64,000 nucleotides of DNA from a bacterium. GTDB taxonomy: Bacteria; UBP14; UBA6098; B30-G16. The position numbers and the translations under genes were made by a program. Shown here piece after piece: positions 8,379-18,916 of this stretch. The stretch's first letter is position 1. Each line of letters starts with the position of its first letter. Below the pieces are notes generated by a model, which saw only the letters and a list, made by a program, of their open reading frames with translations, did not search any database and was not told the DNA's origin. The DNA is taken from assembly GCA_030613005.1 (NCBI GenBank), contig JAUWMV010000007.1, positions 25,486 through 89,485 on the forward strand. Direction: 5' to 3'.

Positions 8379-11300
8379 CTATCTTGCGATCACAACAGAA
8401 CTTTTACACACAATCTCATCATCGCGAATTATTAGATAGACATACAATCCAATCGGAAGTGGATTACCATCATTGTCAAGTCCATTCCAGCTAATCTTAC
8501 TGTAATCGTCATAGGAATATACATTGCCTATTGAACCTTTATAAACTAAGCTTCCTTGAATATTATAAATTTCTATTGTGGCAGATTTTCCAAACATCTC
8601 CGGGAAATTGAAAATAGTAATATCGTTTATTCCGTCAGCATTAGGAGTGAATGGATTCGGCTCAGCTGTACAGCCTGTATAAGGTAAAACCCAGAACCAA
8701 AATATTGCTTCCCCACAATTTGCATCGCAATAATCTGGCTTATCGCAAGCATAAACAGTAATCCAAACAGTATCCCCAGAAGCATACACAATGCTTGCAT
8801 CACCGGGTGAAAATTCGACAGTCCAACCAGTATCTGCAGGATTTATGATAACATCTCTTTCAGCACCATAAACCTCCATTACAATCGAAGAAGTATCGAT
8901 ACCTGAAAGCCTATCAGTAGTGGAAATAAGTACAGACTGAACACTGCTTCGAACCATTGTGGCATTTGGAGGTATAATCATCCCAAACTCTGGTGGAGAT
9001 AAATCCACGATAAACCACCAACAATCCAATGAGGACAAATCATTTCCGAGATTATCTAAAGCATGTATTTGACAAACATGAACAGTCTCAGCATCCGCAA
9101 AAGGTGATAAAGGTTCATAAAAAACAGTATCTCCTGAATAAGATAACTCACCATCCTCAACGCTATACGTCTCATCGTTAACCGTTATAACGACAGAATT
9201 CAGATTTAAACCATCTGGATCACTAAATACAATAGCTATAACTTGATCGTCGCAGGCTGTTCTTGTGCCGTTTTCTGGGTATACAATTTGCCCTATAGGT
9301 CCTCCGGCAGCAATGCAGAAATAAAATGCAACCGAGGAATCATTAGGTTCGCAGAACCCTGGTGTCGGTGAATCGTATGCAAATAATGTGCAATAAACAC
9401 AATATCCTCCATTCCAAGCAAGTCCTGCTGCTTCCGAGTCAAAAATTAGTTTCGACAGTGAATCAATCTTTGTCAATCCAAGATCACTCAATCGGAATCT
9501 ATTGCCCTCGATGGAGAGAACAATAGAGGAATCATCTATCCCAGAAATTACATCCTCGATGAGCATCGATATAACAGGTGTCGTTGTTCTGACGCTTTCG
9601 CCATCAGCTGGGTTAAGATCCCATAGCAGAAAAGATGATAAATCAATAACAAAAGTAATGCATACAGGAATATCTAATGCATTCCCTAATGTATCTTTAG
9701 CTTCTATAACACATACTGTTAGCGTTTCTCCATCGTCAAATTGCGGCTCAGGATGTAACACCAACTTATTATCTGCTGAATGCCAAACAAGACCAGCAAA
9801 TTCCCCTACTCTAAGCGTTTCAAGGGTTCTTCGATTCCCTTCTAATGTTACAACTAACGAAGAATCAATAATTCCTTGATCTTGTGGATCAATAACCTCG
9901 AATATGACAGAGTCATTAGGACATGCAGAAATCACAAAAGTGTCTGGTCGTATTGTGCTTGCGATAGGTGAACTGTTTTCCATATAAAATTTGAAGCAAG
10001 TGTCCAACTCGTTTGGTGGACAAACATCAGGTGAATCGTAAACCTTAACACAAACCACTACTGTGTCGCCACCTAACCAATAAATGCCAGTGTCTGTTGT
10101 GGAAACACACAGTGAATTACCATCCCAACTAAGTGCAGACGATCCGGAAACAAACTCAAAAGTATCAATCGTAACATTAAATAATGTTCCATCGATTCCG
10201 GACAGCGAATCTATTAATTCAATACAAATTTCAGGTTGAGAGTCCAAAACGGTGTCTCCGTCTTCAGGACTGCAACTCAACATCACAGGCGCAGAAATGT
10301 CCATATATAAAACAATACTATCAGTACTTTGCATTGGGTTTGTAATAGAGTCACTTACTTCGACAGCATGAATACAAATAGTATCTTTATCCTCAAAGAG
10401 AACGGTGGGAACAAACCAGAATGTAACAGAGTCGTCGAACTCTACGATTGAATGAATCTGTGGATCAGCCATTGTGTAAGTTATACAAGTTGAGCAATCT
10501 GGACCACGGCAAACCTCAATTATTATCGAATTCATAATGATACCATTCTCATCGCTGACAATAAACCTAATGCTATCATCTGGACAAGATACCCAAACCT
10601 CGGATGGATGATCAATTGCTACTTGCGGCCCATTGCCGACGATATAAATCATACAGCATGTGTCAAGCACGTTGTTTGGACAAATTTCTCCAGCACAATC
10701 CTCTAAATGCCAGCAAATATTTACGGAATCACCGTTCTCAAATCTAATTCCAGTGTCGCTGCAGTCGAAAATAAGTCTTCCTCCCGAAAGATCGATTGAG
10801 CCATCGCGATAATAGAATACTAATGTGTCGTTTAATGAAACACTCACATTATCCAGAATAACCCCGCAACCTTCATCCATAAATAATATTGAAATTTCAG
10901 GTGAAATGTATGGTATTGTATCGCCACAATCCGGGTCGAAATCGAGGATTCTTGGTGGCACTTTATCGACTTTGATGAACCATTCTAATGGTGGAATTAA
11001 CTCGTTATCTACGAAATCGAATGCGAGAAGTTTTACATTTATCGTTCCACTCTCAGGGAAAGGTGTTGGAGGTTTATATACTAGAGTATCGTTTTTATAA
11101 CTCAATCCCGGATCTCCCCATGTAATCGTGTCATCTTCAACGATAAGAATAATTCTAACCGTATCCACACCTGCATGTCTATCGAAAAGCCAAATAACAA
11201 TCGAATCATCCTCGCACGAGTACCATAGGTCAGGAGGAATCCACATAGGTCGTGCCTCAGGAGGATCGCAATCTGTAACCATTACCCAGGATGTATCCAA

Positions 11301-14300
11301 TATATTCGCTCCACAATATCGAGTACTATCGGAAACTGTTAATCTCACTGTTGCAGTATCGCATGCAGAAAACGAAATACATGTTGAATCCACTTCAATA
11401 CCGACATGATCCGATGGTAATAACGAAATGTTTAGACATGGATCTCCAGTTCTAAAGCTCCAATGTCCTATATCAAGTGTAATTGTAAAGAAATCCACAC
11501 CGGAAAGTGAATCGAAAATTTCGAAATTAATCTCTGGATGTTTGGAAGCTATTGTATCAGATGCGCTGAAAGTTGTGTTTAGTATTACAGGAGGAGACCG
11601 ATCTATGAAATATTCCCAGCATAGAGAATCCACCTCGAGCAGACCACCCCATTCATCGATGGCACTTCGCAAACATATTCTAACTGTGTCACCATCCTCA
11701 AAAACCGCAGGATGGAATACAAGCATTGGGTCGACCCAAGTCAAATATAATGACATAACCGTATAGTCCACACCATCAACCTCAAGAACAATAGTTGTTT
11801 CTACAATCGTGGCAAGACAGGCTATCTCAACAATAATGCTGTCCGGTAAACATCTTGACCATGTTTCTGGTTCTGGTCGAACAATTGAAGCCATCGGCCC
11901 ATGGCATGGCGCAGTGAAAAAGATCGGTTCTCTCGTGCTACCGATGAAAATTGCGGTATCACTGTAATAATAAACCTCAGAGGTATCGGTATATCCTAAT
12001 GTGCAATGTGGTTGTCTATGATAACATATATTATAACCCTCTACATACCATGAATACGTGTCCTCACATACTGTGAGAAATGTGAATTGAGTATCAGTAA
12101 TCTCACTTGCCATAATCGAGTCATTAACGGTAATGGTATAGTAAATCGGCTCGCTTCTATCCGGAGAATGCCAATATACAGTTGTGGAACCAGCTCTAAT
12201 TGTTAGTTCTGGAGTTGGATATATAAGCTCTATATAATCTGAAGGAGTAAACATGCATCCAACGGGAATATTTACCCAAGCAGTACAACCCATTGCGTCG
12301 TTAACATATACTTTGAAACTTGTAGTCGAATCTATTACAATCGTAGGACTCGGGTCTGTTGATATAAGAGTACTATGCACATCAAACCATCTAAAGCCTA
12401 ATGGTGGCGTTGCACCACCCAAAACGATAAGTTCGCCAAGCTGAATACTTTCACCGGGGCATGCATATAAACCGCTGCATATTCCTACAAAAAGCATGCA
12501 TTCTCCAACAGGTATGCTAAGACAGGAATCAAGATAATTAGGACCACAATACTCAGGTGAATCTCCTACAGTAACAAATATGTTTACAGTATCTCCTCTT
12601 ATAAAGTCCACAGTATCAACAGGAATAATCAAAGTATCACCACTGAACACAATATCAGAGGAGTAATAGACTCCCGAACCACCCAAGTGCTCTATAGAAA
12701 TCTCTACAGTCGTGGTATCAACGCCCGATAGAAAATCTAGGACAACAATTCTAAGGTTCTCTTCAATTGGGGATATAACAGAATCGGGTTCGTAAATCCC
12801 AATAACCGGAGGTGAAAGGTCGACCATAAAATTCCAACATTCTGGAATGTCCAATGCATTGCCGAATGAATCCGCAACACTTTCAATGCACATAGTAACA
12901 GTTTCATTATCTGTCCATAAAAAAGTCGGTGTGAAAATTAGAGTATCATTTTCGAATTTCAATGTTGAACCATCAACTGTATATCTAATGGAATTAACAT
13001 TCAAGACAATAGAGGAATCATTTACTCCATCCGAATCTGTGAGAGTTACAATAATCTGCTGATCTTCGCAGGCTGTCCATGTATCGATATAAGGCTCGAT
13101 TATTTTTATAATAGGTTCACCACAAGATCTAATTCTGAAATGCCATATTGGTGATTCAGTACCACCACAATGATTGTGCGAGATAACACGCCATTCATAA
13201 GGAGCATTACAATTTACGTCCTCGAGGAAAAATGAGTTTGAATCCAGAACAGCAAGAGTTTCCGCGTTGACAATGAGTGTATAATTTTCTGTATAAGCTG
13301 CATTTTCCCAGGACAGAAGAGACTCATCAAAGCTAATTGTGTCATACTCTTCTGGAAGTATTAAAGCTGCCATTCCTGGAAGAGGACTTACCCTAATATA
13401 GATGCTATCTTCTTTTGTACATCGAGCGCTATCTACAACGAAACAGTAAAACCACCGTGAACTCTCTGCTTCAATTGTTAGACTATCTCCATCATGGATC
13501 TCTTCTACAATGTCAGTAACAGGATCTCTTTCATACCATTTTATTGTCATGGGATTTATGCCGTCGGAAATTAAACAAAAAAGGTCAATGCTATCACCTT
13601 CACATACACGAGTTCTACCAAATGCCTCTATGTCTAAATTATCTACTCTCAAGAGAATGCTGTCAACTGCTTCGCAACCGGATGAGTTGTTCGTTGCCTT
13701 AACCTTAAAATAAGTTGTTGTATTAGGAAAAGCAAAAGTCGATTCACCGCTTGGTTGAAGTACTTTATCTCTTGGAGTCCATTCAACACTAAACGGTTGA
13801 CCAGGACAAGTAACAACTGCGCTGATAATTGTAGATGTATGTTCGCATAAAACAGTACTGTAATAAGCTGTAACATCGATTCCACCTAAATAAGGCAATG
13901 TTACACAACTATTAAGCCAAAAAGGTCCCATCGGAGAACTTGACGAAGCAATTTGAAAATCGTCAATATAGAAACCATTCATTGTATCGGGATCAGTTGT
14001 CAATATCGCAGACCCAAATCTAAATCTTACTCTAAGACTATCTCCCTCTGTAACAAAACCTAATCTCTTCAAATCCGCTGTTTTCGAGTAATACCAACCT
14101 CTCGTATCCTTACAATAGCACAATTTCATTTCAAGAGGATTAGATACACCCACAGAGATATATCCCGTATAAGGCGGAAATATAACACCCGTGGCGAATT
14201 GATCAACTTGTATCCATTCTCCATAATCAACTCTAATCTCTAATAAAACTCCGTCATACCCCTCAATAAATGCCGTATGGTCTCTAAAGTTAGCCCAATA

Positions 14301-15644
14301 ATAATAGCTTATATACAGTTCAGGGAATCCCCCAATGAATATAGGCTTCGTTGTAAAAGTATATTCTTTCCCCTCCTCATAAATTCCTCCACTTGCAGAT
14401 GGAATACCCGCAAAACCAAGACCCGATGGTGCAGAGTCTATCCTTCTTATATTTGCATAACTAGTATAGTCAAAGATTTCTAAATCTGTTGGTTCAAAAA
14501 GTCCTGTGGAAGGATTTTCAAAGTCATCGTAGTAATTTATCTCGCTATCTGCCGATGCTATAATAACATTCAAACAGTTAATTCCTAATGCACTATCGGC
14601 ATAACCGATTTGCCATCTATAAGAGGCGCTATCTCCCAACGAAAGAGCTCCCATACTAACATACGTTGTACCGGATACAAGGAACAAACCTTCAGGTAAA
14701 GGCTCTAATCTGACGGATACATCGTTTACAACAGCCCTTCCAGAATTCCACACGTCGATATCCAGATTATAAGGATTAGGTATTCTTTCACAATGATGCA
14801 TAATTATTCTATCTGAATTTAGTTCCCAATTCAGTTTTCCATACTTTGGACCGGAACCGATATAGAAATCGTCTATCATCCATCCCCTGAAGCCGTTATA
14901 CAAATTATCTCGAGTATCAAATCTAAACTCAAACATCAAATTGTTTCCTATATAACGGGAAAGATCGAAAGCCCAGAATACCCATTCGCCATGTTTCAAA
15001 TATCCACCGGTTGAAAACGACTGATTCTCCCGCCAGGAACTTAACCTTGAAAAGGGTGGATTCAATGTATCTATAATAGACCACGAACCGCCGTTGTTTA
15101 TGGAAATCAAAACCTCCATTAAATCGTATTTATATATGTCTATACATTCAACTTCCCACCAGGTCCAAAATGACATATATATTGAAGAAAGAGAAGATGT
15201 ATTAAATAATGGAGTCCTGAGGGCAGCTCGCATCCAATTGTGAGATTCTACACCATCGTCATCGTAACCCGGTGTAATATAATCATCCCCTGCAAACGTA
15301 GCATTATCCACAGATCCGCACCACCAAGCCTTTCTCCCGCTGTGGGCTGAGGGAAGATAGGCATGAGTGGAACCATCTGTTTCTTCAGGAAGTTTAACTC
15401 TGTCAGGATAAATATCATCGGCAACTCTATAAACTTGAGGGTCGGTTAATACTTGCCATTCAATATCGGAGCACTTAATATAACGGCTCTCGATACAAGT
15501 CGGACTGTGAATACTCCACGTTACCCATCCTAACGAAGTCGTCTCGAAATTATTTGCATAGGGCACTGAAATTTGTGAGGAACACACATTAAAGAATCCT
15601 AATAATACAACAAATAGAATTAAATTATAAATTTTTAATTTCAC
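8379..15644 (-). CDS. Giant Ig-repeat surface protein with gliding-type C-terminal sorting domain
   Basis: This 2421-residue exported protein begins at GTG with GGTGG upstream and a signal peptide (about residues 1-23). Two jelly-roll-like modules with WMIDDFYIG and GFYIDDFQIA signatures come first. A SprB/PKD-like segment (VKATNNSSGCEAVD) and a fibronectin-like segment follow. From about residue 870 to 2330 there are tandem pairs of Ig-like domains. One half has a GVDTT or GIDSS motif with an SPPV lead-in, the other has paired cysteines around TACEDQ and CWxFxVD. The last 95 residues are the CTD: NPFTPNADGINDITIFNFPE, then GNPLPIGLYVYLI. This tail directs proteins through type IX secretion in the FCB group. 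It is probably a cell-surface adhesin or filament. Confidence 0.88.
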   Translation of the reverse strand: MKLKIYNLILFVVLLGFFNVCSSQISVPYANNFETTSLGWVTWSIHSPTCIESRYIKCSDIEWQVLTDPQVYRVADDIYPDRVKLPEETDGSTHAYLPSAHSGRKAWWCGSVDNATFAGDDYITPGYDDDGVESHNWMRAALRTPLFNTSSLSSIYMSFWTWWEVECIDIYKYDLMEVLISINNGGSWSIIDTLNPPFSRLSSWRENQSFSTGGYLKHGEWVFWAFDLSRYIGNNLMFEFRFDTRDNLYNGFRGWMIDDFYIGSGPKYGKLNWELNSDRIIMHHCERIPNPYNLDIDVWNSGRAVVNDVSVRLEPLPEGLFLVSGTTYVSMGALSLGDSASYRWQIGYADSALGINCLNVIIASADSEINYYDDFENPSTGLFEPTDLEIFDYTSYANIRRIDSAPSGLGFAGIPSASGGIYEEGKEYTFTTKPIFIGGFPELYISYYYWANFRDHTAFIEGYDGVLLEIRVDYGEWIQVDQFATGVIFPPYTGYISVGVSNPLEMKLCYCKDTRGWYYSKTADLKRLGFVTEGDSLRVRFRFGSAILTTDPDTMNGFYIDDFQIASSSSPMGPFWLNSCVTLPYLGGIDVTAYYSTVLCEHTSTIISAVVTCPGQPFSVEWTPRDKVLQPSGESTFAFPNTTTYFKVKATNNSSGCEAVDSILLRVDNLDIEAFGRTRVCEGDSIDLFCLISDGINPMTIKWYERDPVTDIVEEIHDGDSLTIEAESSRWFYCFVVDSARCTKEDSIYIRVSPLPGMAALILPEEYDTISFDESLLSWENAAYTENYTLIVNAETLAVLDSNSFFLEDVNCNAPYEWRVISHNHCGGTESPIWHFRIRSCGEPIIKIIEPYIDTWTACEDQQIIVTLTDSDGVNDSSIVLNVNSIRYTVDGSTLKFENDTLIFTPTFLWTDNETVTMCIESVADSFGNALDIPECWNFMVDLSPPVIGIYEPDSVISPIEENLRIVVLDFLSGVDTTTVEISIEHLGGSGVYYSSDIVFSGDTLIIPVDTVDFIRGDTVNIFVTVGDSPEYCGPNYLDSCLSIPVGECMLFVGICSGLYACPGESIQLGELIVLGGATPPLGFRWFDVHSTLISTDPSPTIVIDSTTSFKVYVNDAMGCTAWVNIPVGCMFTPSDYIELIYPTPELTIRAGSTTVYWHSPDRSEPIYYTITVNDSIMASEITDTQFTFLTVCEDTYSWYVEGYNICYHRQPHCTLGYTDTSEVYYYSDTAIFIGSTREPIFFTAPCHGPMASIVRPEPETWSRCLPDSIIVEIACLATIVETTIVLEVDGVDYTVMSLYLTWVDPMLVFHPAVFEDGDTVRICLRSAIDEWGGLLEVDSLCWEYFIDRSPPVILNTTFSASDTIASKHPEINFEIFDSLSGVDFFTITLDIGHWSFRTGDPCLNISLLPSDHVGIEVDSTCISFSACDTATVRLTVSDSTRYCGANILDTSWVMVTDCDPPEARPMWIPPDLWYSCEDDSIVIWLFDRHAGVDTVRIILIVEDDTITWGDPGLSYKNDTLVYKPPTPFPESGTINVKLLAFDFVDNELIPPLEWFIKVDKVPPRILDFDPDCGDTIPYISPEISILFMDEGCGVILDNVSVSLNDTLVFYYRDGSIDLSGGRLIFDCSDTGIRFENGDSVNICWHLEDCAGEICPNNVLDTCCMIYIVGNGPQVAIDHPSEVWVSCPDDSIRFIVSDENGIIMNSIIIEVCRGPDCSTCITYTMADPQIHSIVEFDDSVTFWFVPTVLFEDKDTICIHAVEVSDSITNPMQSTDSIVLYMDISAPVMLSCSPEDGDTVLDSQPEICIELIDSLSGIDGTLFNVTIDTFEFVSGSSALSWDGNSLCVSTTDTGIYWLGGDTVVVCVKVYDSPDVCPPNELDTCFKFYMENSSPIASTIRPDTFVISACPNDSVIFEVIDPQDQGIIDSSLVVTLEGNRRTLETLRVGEFAGLVWHSADNKLVLHPEPQFDDGETLTVCVIEAKDTLGNALDIPVCITFVIDLSSFLLWDLNPADGESVRTTTPVISMLIEDVISGIDDSSIVLSIEGNRFRLSDLGLTKIDSLSKLIFDSEAAGLAWNGGYCVYCTLFAYDSPTPGFCEPNDSSVAFYFCIAAGGPIGQIVYPENGTRTACDDQVIAIVFSDPDGLNLNSVVITVNDETYSVEDGELSYSGDTVFYEPLSPFADAETVHVCQIHALDNLGNDLSSLDCWWFIVDLSPPEFGMIIPPNATMVRSSVQSVLISTTDRLSGIDTSSIVMEVYGAERDVIINPADTGWTVEFSPGDASIVYASGDTVWITVYACDKPDYCDANCGEAIFWFWVLPYTGCTAEPNPFTPNADGINDITIFNFPEMFGKSATIEIYNIQGSLVYKGSIGNVYSYDDYSKISWNGLDNDGNPLPIGLYVYLIIRDDEIVCKSSVVIAR

Positions 15645-15662
15645 AATTCCACCAAGCTTTTT

Positions 15663-17240
15663 TTAATTGTATTGACCTTCTACTTGACGAACAACATCAA
15701 TTATAGTACCATCTCTATATTCAATCAGAGCTATAATTCTCTCCTTAAGTTTAGGTTCTTCGGGTTCACCGCCAACAATTTTCATAACCTCAGAATAAAT
15801 ATCCTCGATAGATTTTATGGGAAGTTTGGAATTTTTAAAATATTCAATCAAATCTTTTCTAAACGGATTGATCGCAATACCCAGTTCTGTTACGATGACA
15901 TCGATAGTTTCACCAGGAGTAGTAACAGTTGTAACTCGTTTTCGAACAACTGGAATTCTCTTTCTATATGAGGGAATAACTATCAAAGCAAGTTTAGCTC
16001 CTGCAGCAACATCCGTATGTCCACCAATCCCATGCAAAAGCAACCCATCGCTGTGTGTATTAACGTTGACATTAAAATCGAGATCAACTTCAGTTGCACC
16101 GAGGAAACCGATATCTTGCCGATTTACAAGACATCCCTTTGAATGAATATTAGCATACATTGTCATTGGAGTTTCCTGATGCCATAAATCATCTCTGAAC
16201 GATTTTATAGCTACTGGATCGAAAACCTGTCCGTCGAGAAGTTTCCTCACAAGACCTCGCTTAAACAATTCAACCGAAAATTTTGTAATTCCACCATTAA
16301 TGAAAGATGCCGTTATACCATCCTGCTCCATAAATTCGCCTATATCCTTGGTTATTGCAAGAGATATTCCGCCTGCTCCGGTCTGGAAAGACATATTATC
16401 TTTATAATAGGGTGATTCTCGGATAAACTTTGCAGCTAAATTTGCAATGTAAAGTCTTGTAGGCGAATGAGTTATTCTGAGGGTACCTGAGACAATTCCC
16501 TCAGGGTCGCCTATTTTGTCCACAACAGCTACGTAATCTACATGTGTGGAGGGTATAGAAATTGGCAAACACGGATATTCTACGAGGTTATCAGTAACAA
16601 TGACAACTTTATCTGCATACATAGCATCAACGTAAGAATAAGCTAATGGTCCACATGCAGAAGGTCCGTAAACGCCATTTGCGTTTCCGTAATCATCTGC
16701 ACACGGTGCAGCAATAAATGCAACATCTATTTTAAGATCACCATCCTCGATAGCTCTAACACGTCCCCCGTGAGTTCGTAAAACTGCGGTTCCTGGCAAT
16801 CCACCATATGAGACGAACTTACCTACAGGTCCGTTCATCGAACCGTGTATGTTTCTCACAACACCGTTGCGAATATAATCTATAACAGGTTTATGTATGG
16901 GGAAAAGAGCTGAGGGTGCTATTGTTAAATCTTTTATCCCCAACTTATCACAGATATTTAAAACCATATTTACTACATAATCACCATTCCTGAGATGGTG
17001 ATGAAATGAAATTGTCATACCGTTTGTTAGACCTGAGCGTATTACAGCGTCTTCAAGATTTTTGCAAAGTTTGTTTTCCCCGGTTAACCATTCTGGGTGT
17101 GATTTCGGTATTGGACAGGCATATTTCTTGCGTTCCATTTTTGAAATTGGATCAGTGAAAGCACCCTTATACGGGATTAATTCTCTGCCTTCGATTTCCA
17201 CGGGAACTTGTCTTCCCAAAGCGTTTTCCACAAATTTCAT
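15663..17240 (-). CDS. citF: Citrate lyase alpha subunit (citrate CoA-transferase)
   Basis: The 525-residue product matches CitF, which exchanges acetyl for citryl on the acyl-carrier subunit of citrate lyase. Family-typical stretches are SFHHHLRNGDYVVNMV, GGLPGTAVLRTHGGR, TGAGGISLAITKD and HSDGLLLHGIGGHTDVAAGA. The C-terminus ends in the usual IIDVVRQV. Its partners citE (beta), citD (acyl carrier), citC and citG/X are not adjacent or elsewhere in the window. The ATG has GAGGAT just upstream. It lies 18 bases ahead of the giant surface-protein gene on the same strand, probably by transcription rather than shared function. A role as a general CoA-transferase is possible but less likely. Confidence 0.9.
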   Translation of the reverse strand: MKFVENALGRQVPVEIEGRELIPYKGAFTDPISKMERKKYACPIPKSHPEWLTGENKLCKNLEDAVIRSGLTNGMTISFHHHLRNGDYVVNMVLNICDKLGIKDLTIAPSALFPIHKPVIDYIRNGVVRNIHGSMNGPVGKFVSYGGLPGTAVLRTHGGRVRAIEDGDLKIDVAFIAAPCADDYGNANGVYGPSACGPLAYSYVDAMYADKVVIVTDNLVEYPCLPISIPSTHVDYVAVVDKIGDPEGIVSGTLRITHSPTRLYIANLAAKFIRESPYYKDNMSFQTGAGGISLAITKDIGEFMEQDGITASFINGGITKFSVELFKRGLVRKLLDGQVFDPVAIKSFRDDLWHQETPMTMYANIHSKGCLVNRQDIGFLGATEVDLDFNVNVNTHSDGLLLHGIGGHTDVAAGAKLALIVIPSYRKRIPVVRKRVTTVTTPGETIDVIVTELGIAINPFRKDLIEYFKNSKLPIKSIEDIYSEVMKIVGGEPEEPKLKERIIALIEYRDGTIIDVVRQVEGQYN

Positions 17241-17423
17241 ATATCCTCAATGCATTATGAATTAATTAGAAAACGAATATTCAAAATCTGATAACCAAAA
17301 TAATTTCAAGAGTAAGATTATGCAAGTGCTTTAAATCGCTAATTTAGATAAGAGCTAATAATACATTCTGTCTCAATATCAAGACTCACTTTGGTCACGG
17401 TTTTTACAAGCTTTACAGTAAGT

Positions 17424-18626
17424 TTATTTCAAATATATTACTTTTCGAACGGTGGACCTATTAGCCTGAATTGCACGCACGAAGTACATCCCAGTCGATA
17501 TATTAATTGTAGGATGCCATGTCATAGGTGCAATTCCCTCCACAATAAACTTTCCGCTTAAATCATAAATCTCGATAACAGAACCTTTCGGTGCTGTAAT
17601 TAAACAGGATGAGTTAAACGGATTTGGATAAGTTGCAAGTGAGAACTCCTCCGGTTTATGAAAAACATGCTCTGTAATCATAGCAGAATCGATTTCAGCT
17701 ATAATACTAATAAGAGTTTCTGGCGTTCCTGCAGCAACGAATGCAAAATCGATAGTACATGCCTCATCACTGTGAAGATGAGGAATGTTAACAACAAAAC
17801 CAACTCCAACATCACCTATTAGACTGTCAATCCATGTTTTACAAGGTCTTGTTGAGCAATTTGGTGATTCAAACCAAAAATCCCCATCGATAAGTCCTTC
17901 AAGATCTTCCACTGTCCGCCATCCTACCGCATCCCAGATAAACCAGTCCAGAGTATTAACCATAAAAACGCTATCAAACTGAGATAATAGCACAATTCCT
18001 GCGCAAATAGAATCCATATTGTTGGCTTGAATACCTGCAGCGTAATGACCATCAATTAAAAAAGGTATATCATCTCTTGGATCTGCTGTTGGCATGTCAA
18101 AATCTGCAAATATTAAAATCGGAATATGCTCATAAGGTACTGAGCCAACATTATTTATTATCCATCGAACATTAATATAGTTTTCATTCGAATGCTTAGA
18201 ATTCACCCATTGATCGATGATTATGGGAGGATCGATAGGAGCAATTGCGAATGAATAATGGCTTTCAACTCCTAAGAATATAGAATCGATGACAATTGAA
18301 TCCGTGGAATCTGAAGCTGTCAGTGTATCATACTTTACATCCCAGAAATTTTCGAATTCAAGGTCAGAATAGTGCCACAAATTGCTCTCTGATAACGGAC
18401 ACTCTGCAACATCGTAAGCTCTGCCATAATAAATGATACCTTCACTCAACTTCATTCCAATAAAACTTCGCCATAGAAAATCCCTATACTTGTGAGAGAA
18501 CTCGACAAATCCTCCGGGATACTGGTCGTCAACTCGAAGCTGTACAGTCCGCGTATCGTGATAAAATCGAACAGCCCATATCGTTGAAATAGTTAGAATT
18601 AATGTTATAAAAATAAATTTACGCAT
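17424..18626 (-). CDS. Exported protein with type A C-terminal sorting domain
   Basis: The start is taken at the ATG at 18626, which has GGGA 6-9 bases upstream and opens directly into a signal peptide (MRKFIFITLILTISTIWA). A GTG four codons earlier is the alternative. The mature part is about 290 residues of beta-rich sequence without a recognised fold. The last 80 residues are a type A sorting domain: TYPNPFNSSCLITAPKGSVI, EIYDLSGK and a final GMYFVRA ... KVIYLK. Such tails send proteins through type IX secretion for attachment or release. The function of the passenger is not known. Confidence 0.85.
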   Translation of the reverse strand: MRKFIFITLILTISTIWAVRFYHDTRTVQLRVDDQYPGGFVEFSHKYRDFLWRSFIGMKLSEGIIYYGRAYDVAECPLSESNLWHYSDLEFENFWDVKYDTLTASDSTDSIVIDSIFLGVESHYSFAIAPIDPPIIIDQWVNSKHSNENYINVRWIINNVGSVPYEHIPILIFADFDMPTADPRDDIPFLIDGHYAAGIQANNMDSICAGIVLLSQFDSVFMVNTLDWFIWDAVGWRTVEDLEGLIDGDFWFESPNCSTRPCKTWIDSLIGDVGVGFVVNIPHLHSDEACTIDFAFVAAGTPETLISIIAEIDSAMITEHVFHKPEEFSLATYPNPFNSSCLITAPKGSVIEIYDLSGKFIVEGIAPMTWHPTINISTGMYFVRAIQANRSTVRKVIYLK

Positions 18627-18870
18627 TTCTTTTCCCACATTTAATGTTATTAGCGATTATACATTACCTCAAATAGATGTCTGAACCTAAAAAAATACGA
18701 ATCTAACTAAAATTCGCTTTACTATCTCAAATCTCCCTTCAACCGTTTTTTCCCTTCCCCTCACAATTTATAGTCCAAAACAAACGTAACCGTAAATATT
18801 CCACGGTTAACATTAGAAATATATCATTATCAATTAGTTATGCAAATATTTTTTTCTCTAATCAAAAGCC

Positions 18871-18898
18871 TTGTTGAAATAAATTAACACCGTATTTT
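18871..18898 (+). promoter_or_regulatory. Candidate sigma-70 type promoter for dnaX
   Basis: TTGTTG (18871-18876) and TATTTT (18893-18898) are 16 bases apart, ending 18 bases before the dnaX start. The sequence is AT-rich and such a match can occur by chance. Confidence 0.3.
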
Positions 18899-18916
18899 TT
18901 AATAATAGGAGGTAAA

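Noticed and set aside
10825..11766. Long plus-strand frames inside the giant minus-strand gene.
   Set aside because: They lack ribosome binding sites and recognisable domains, and mirror the repetitive minus-strand coding.
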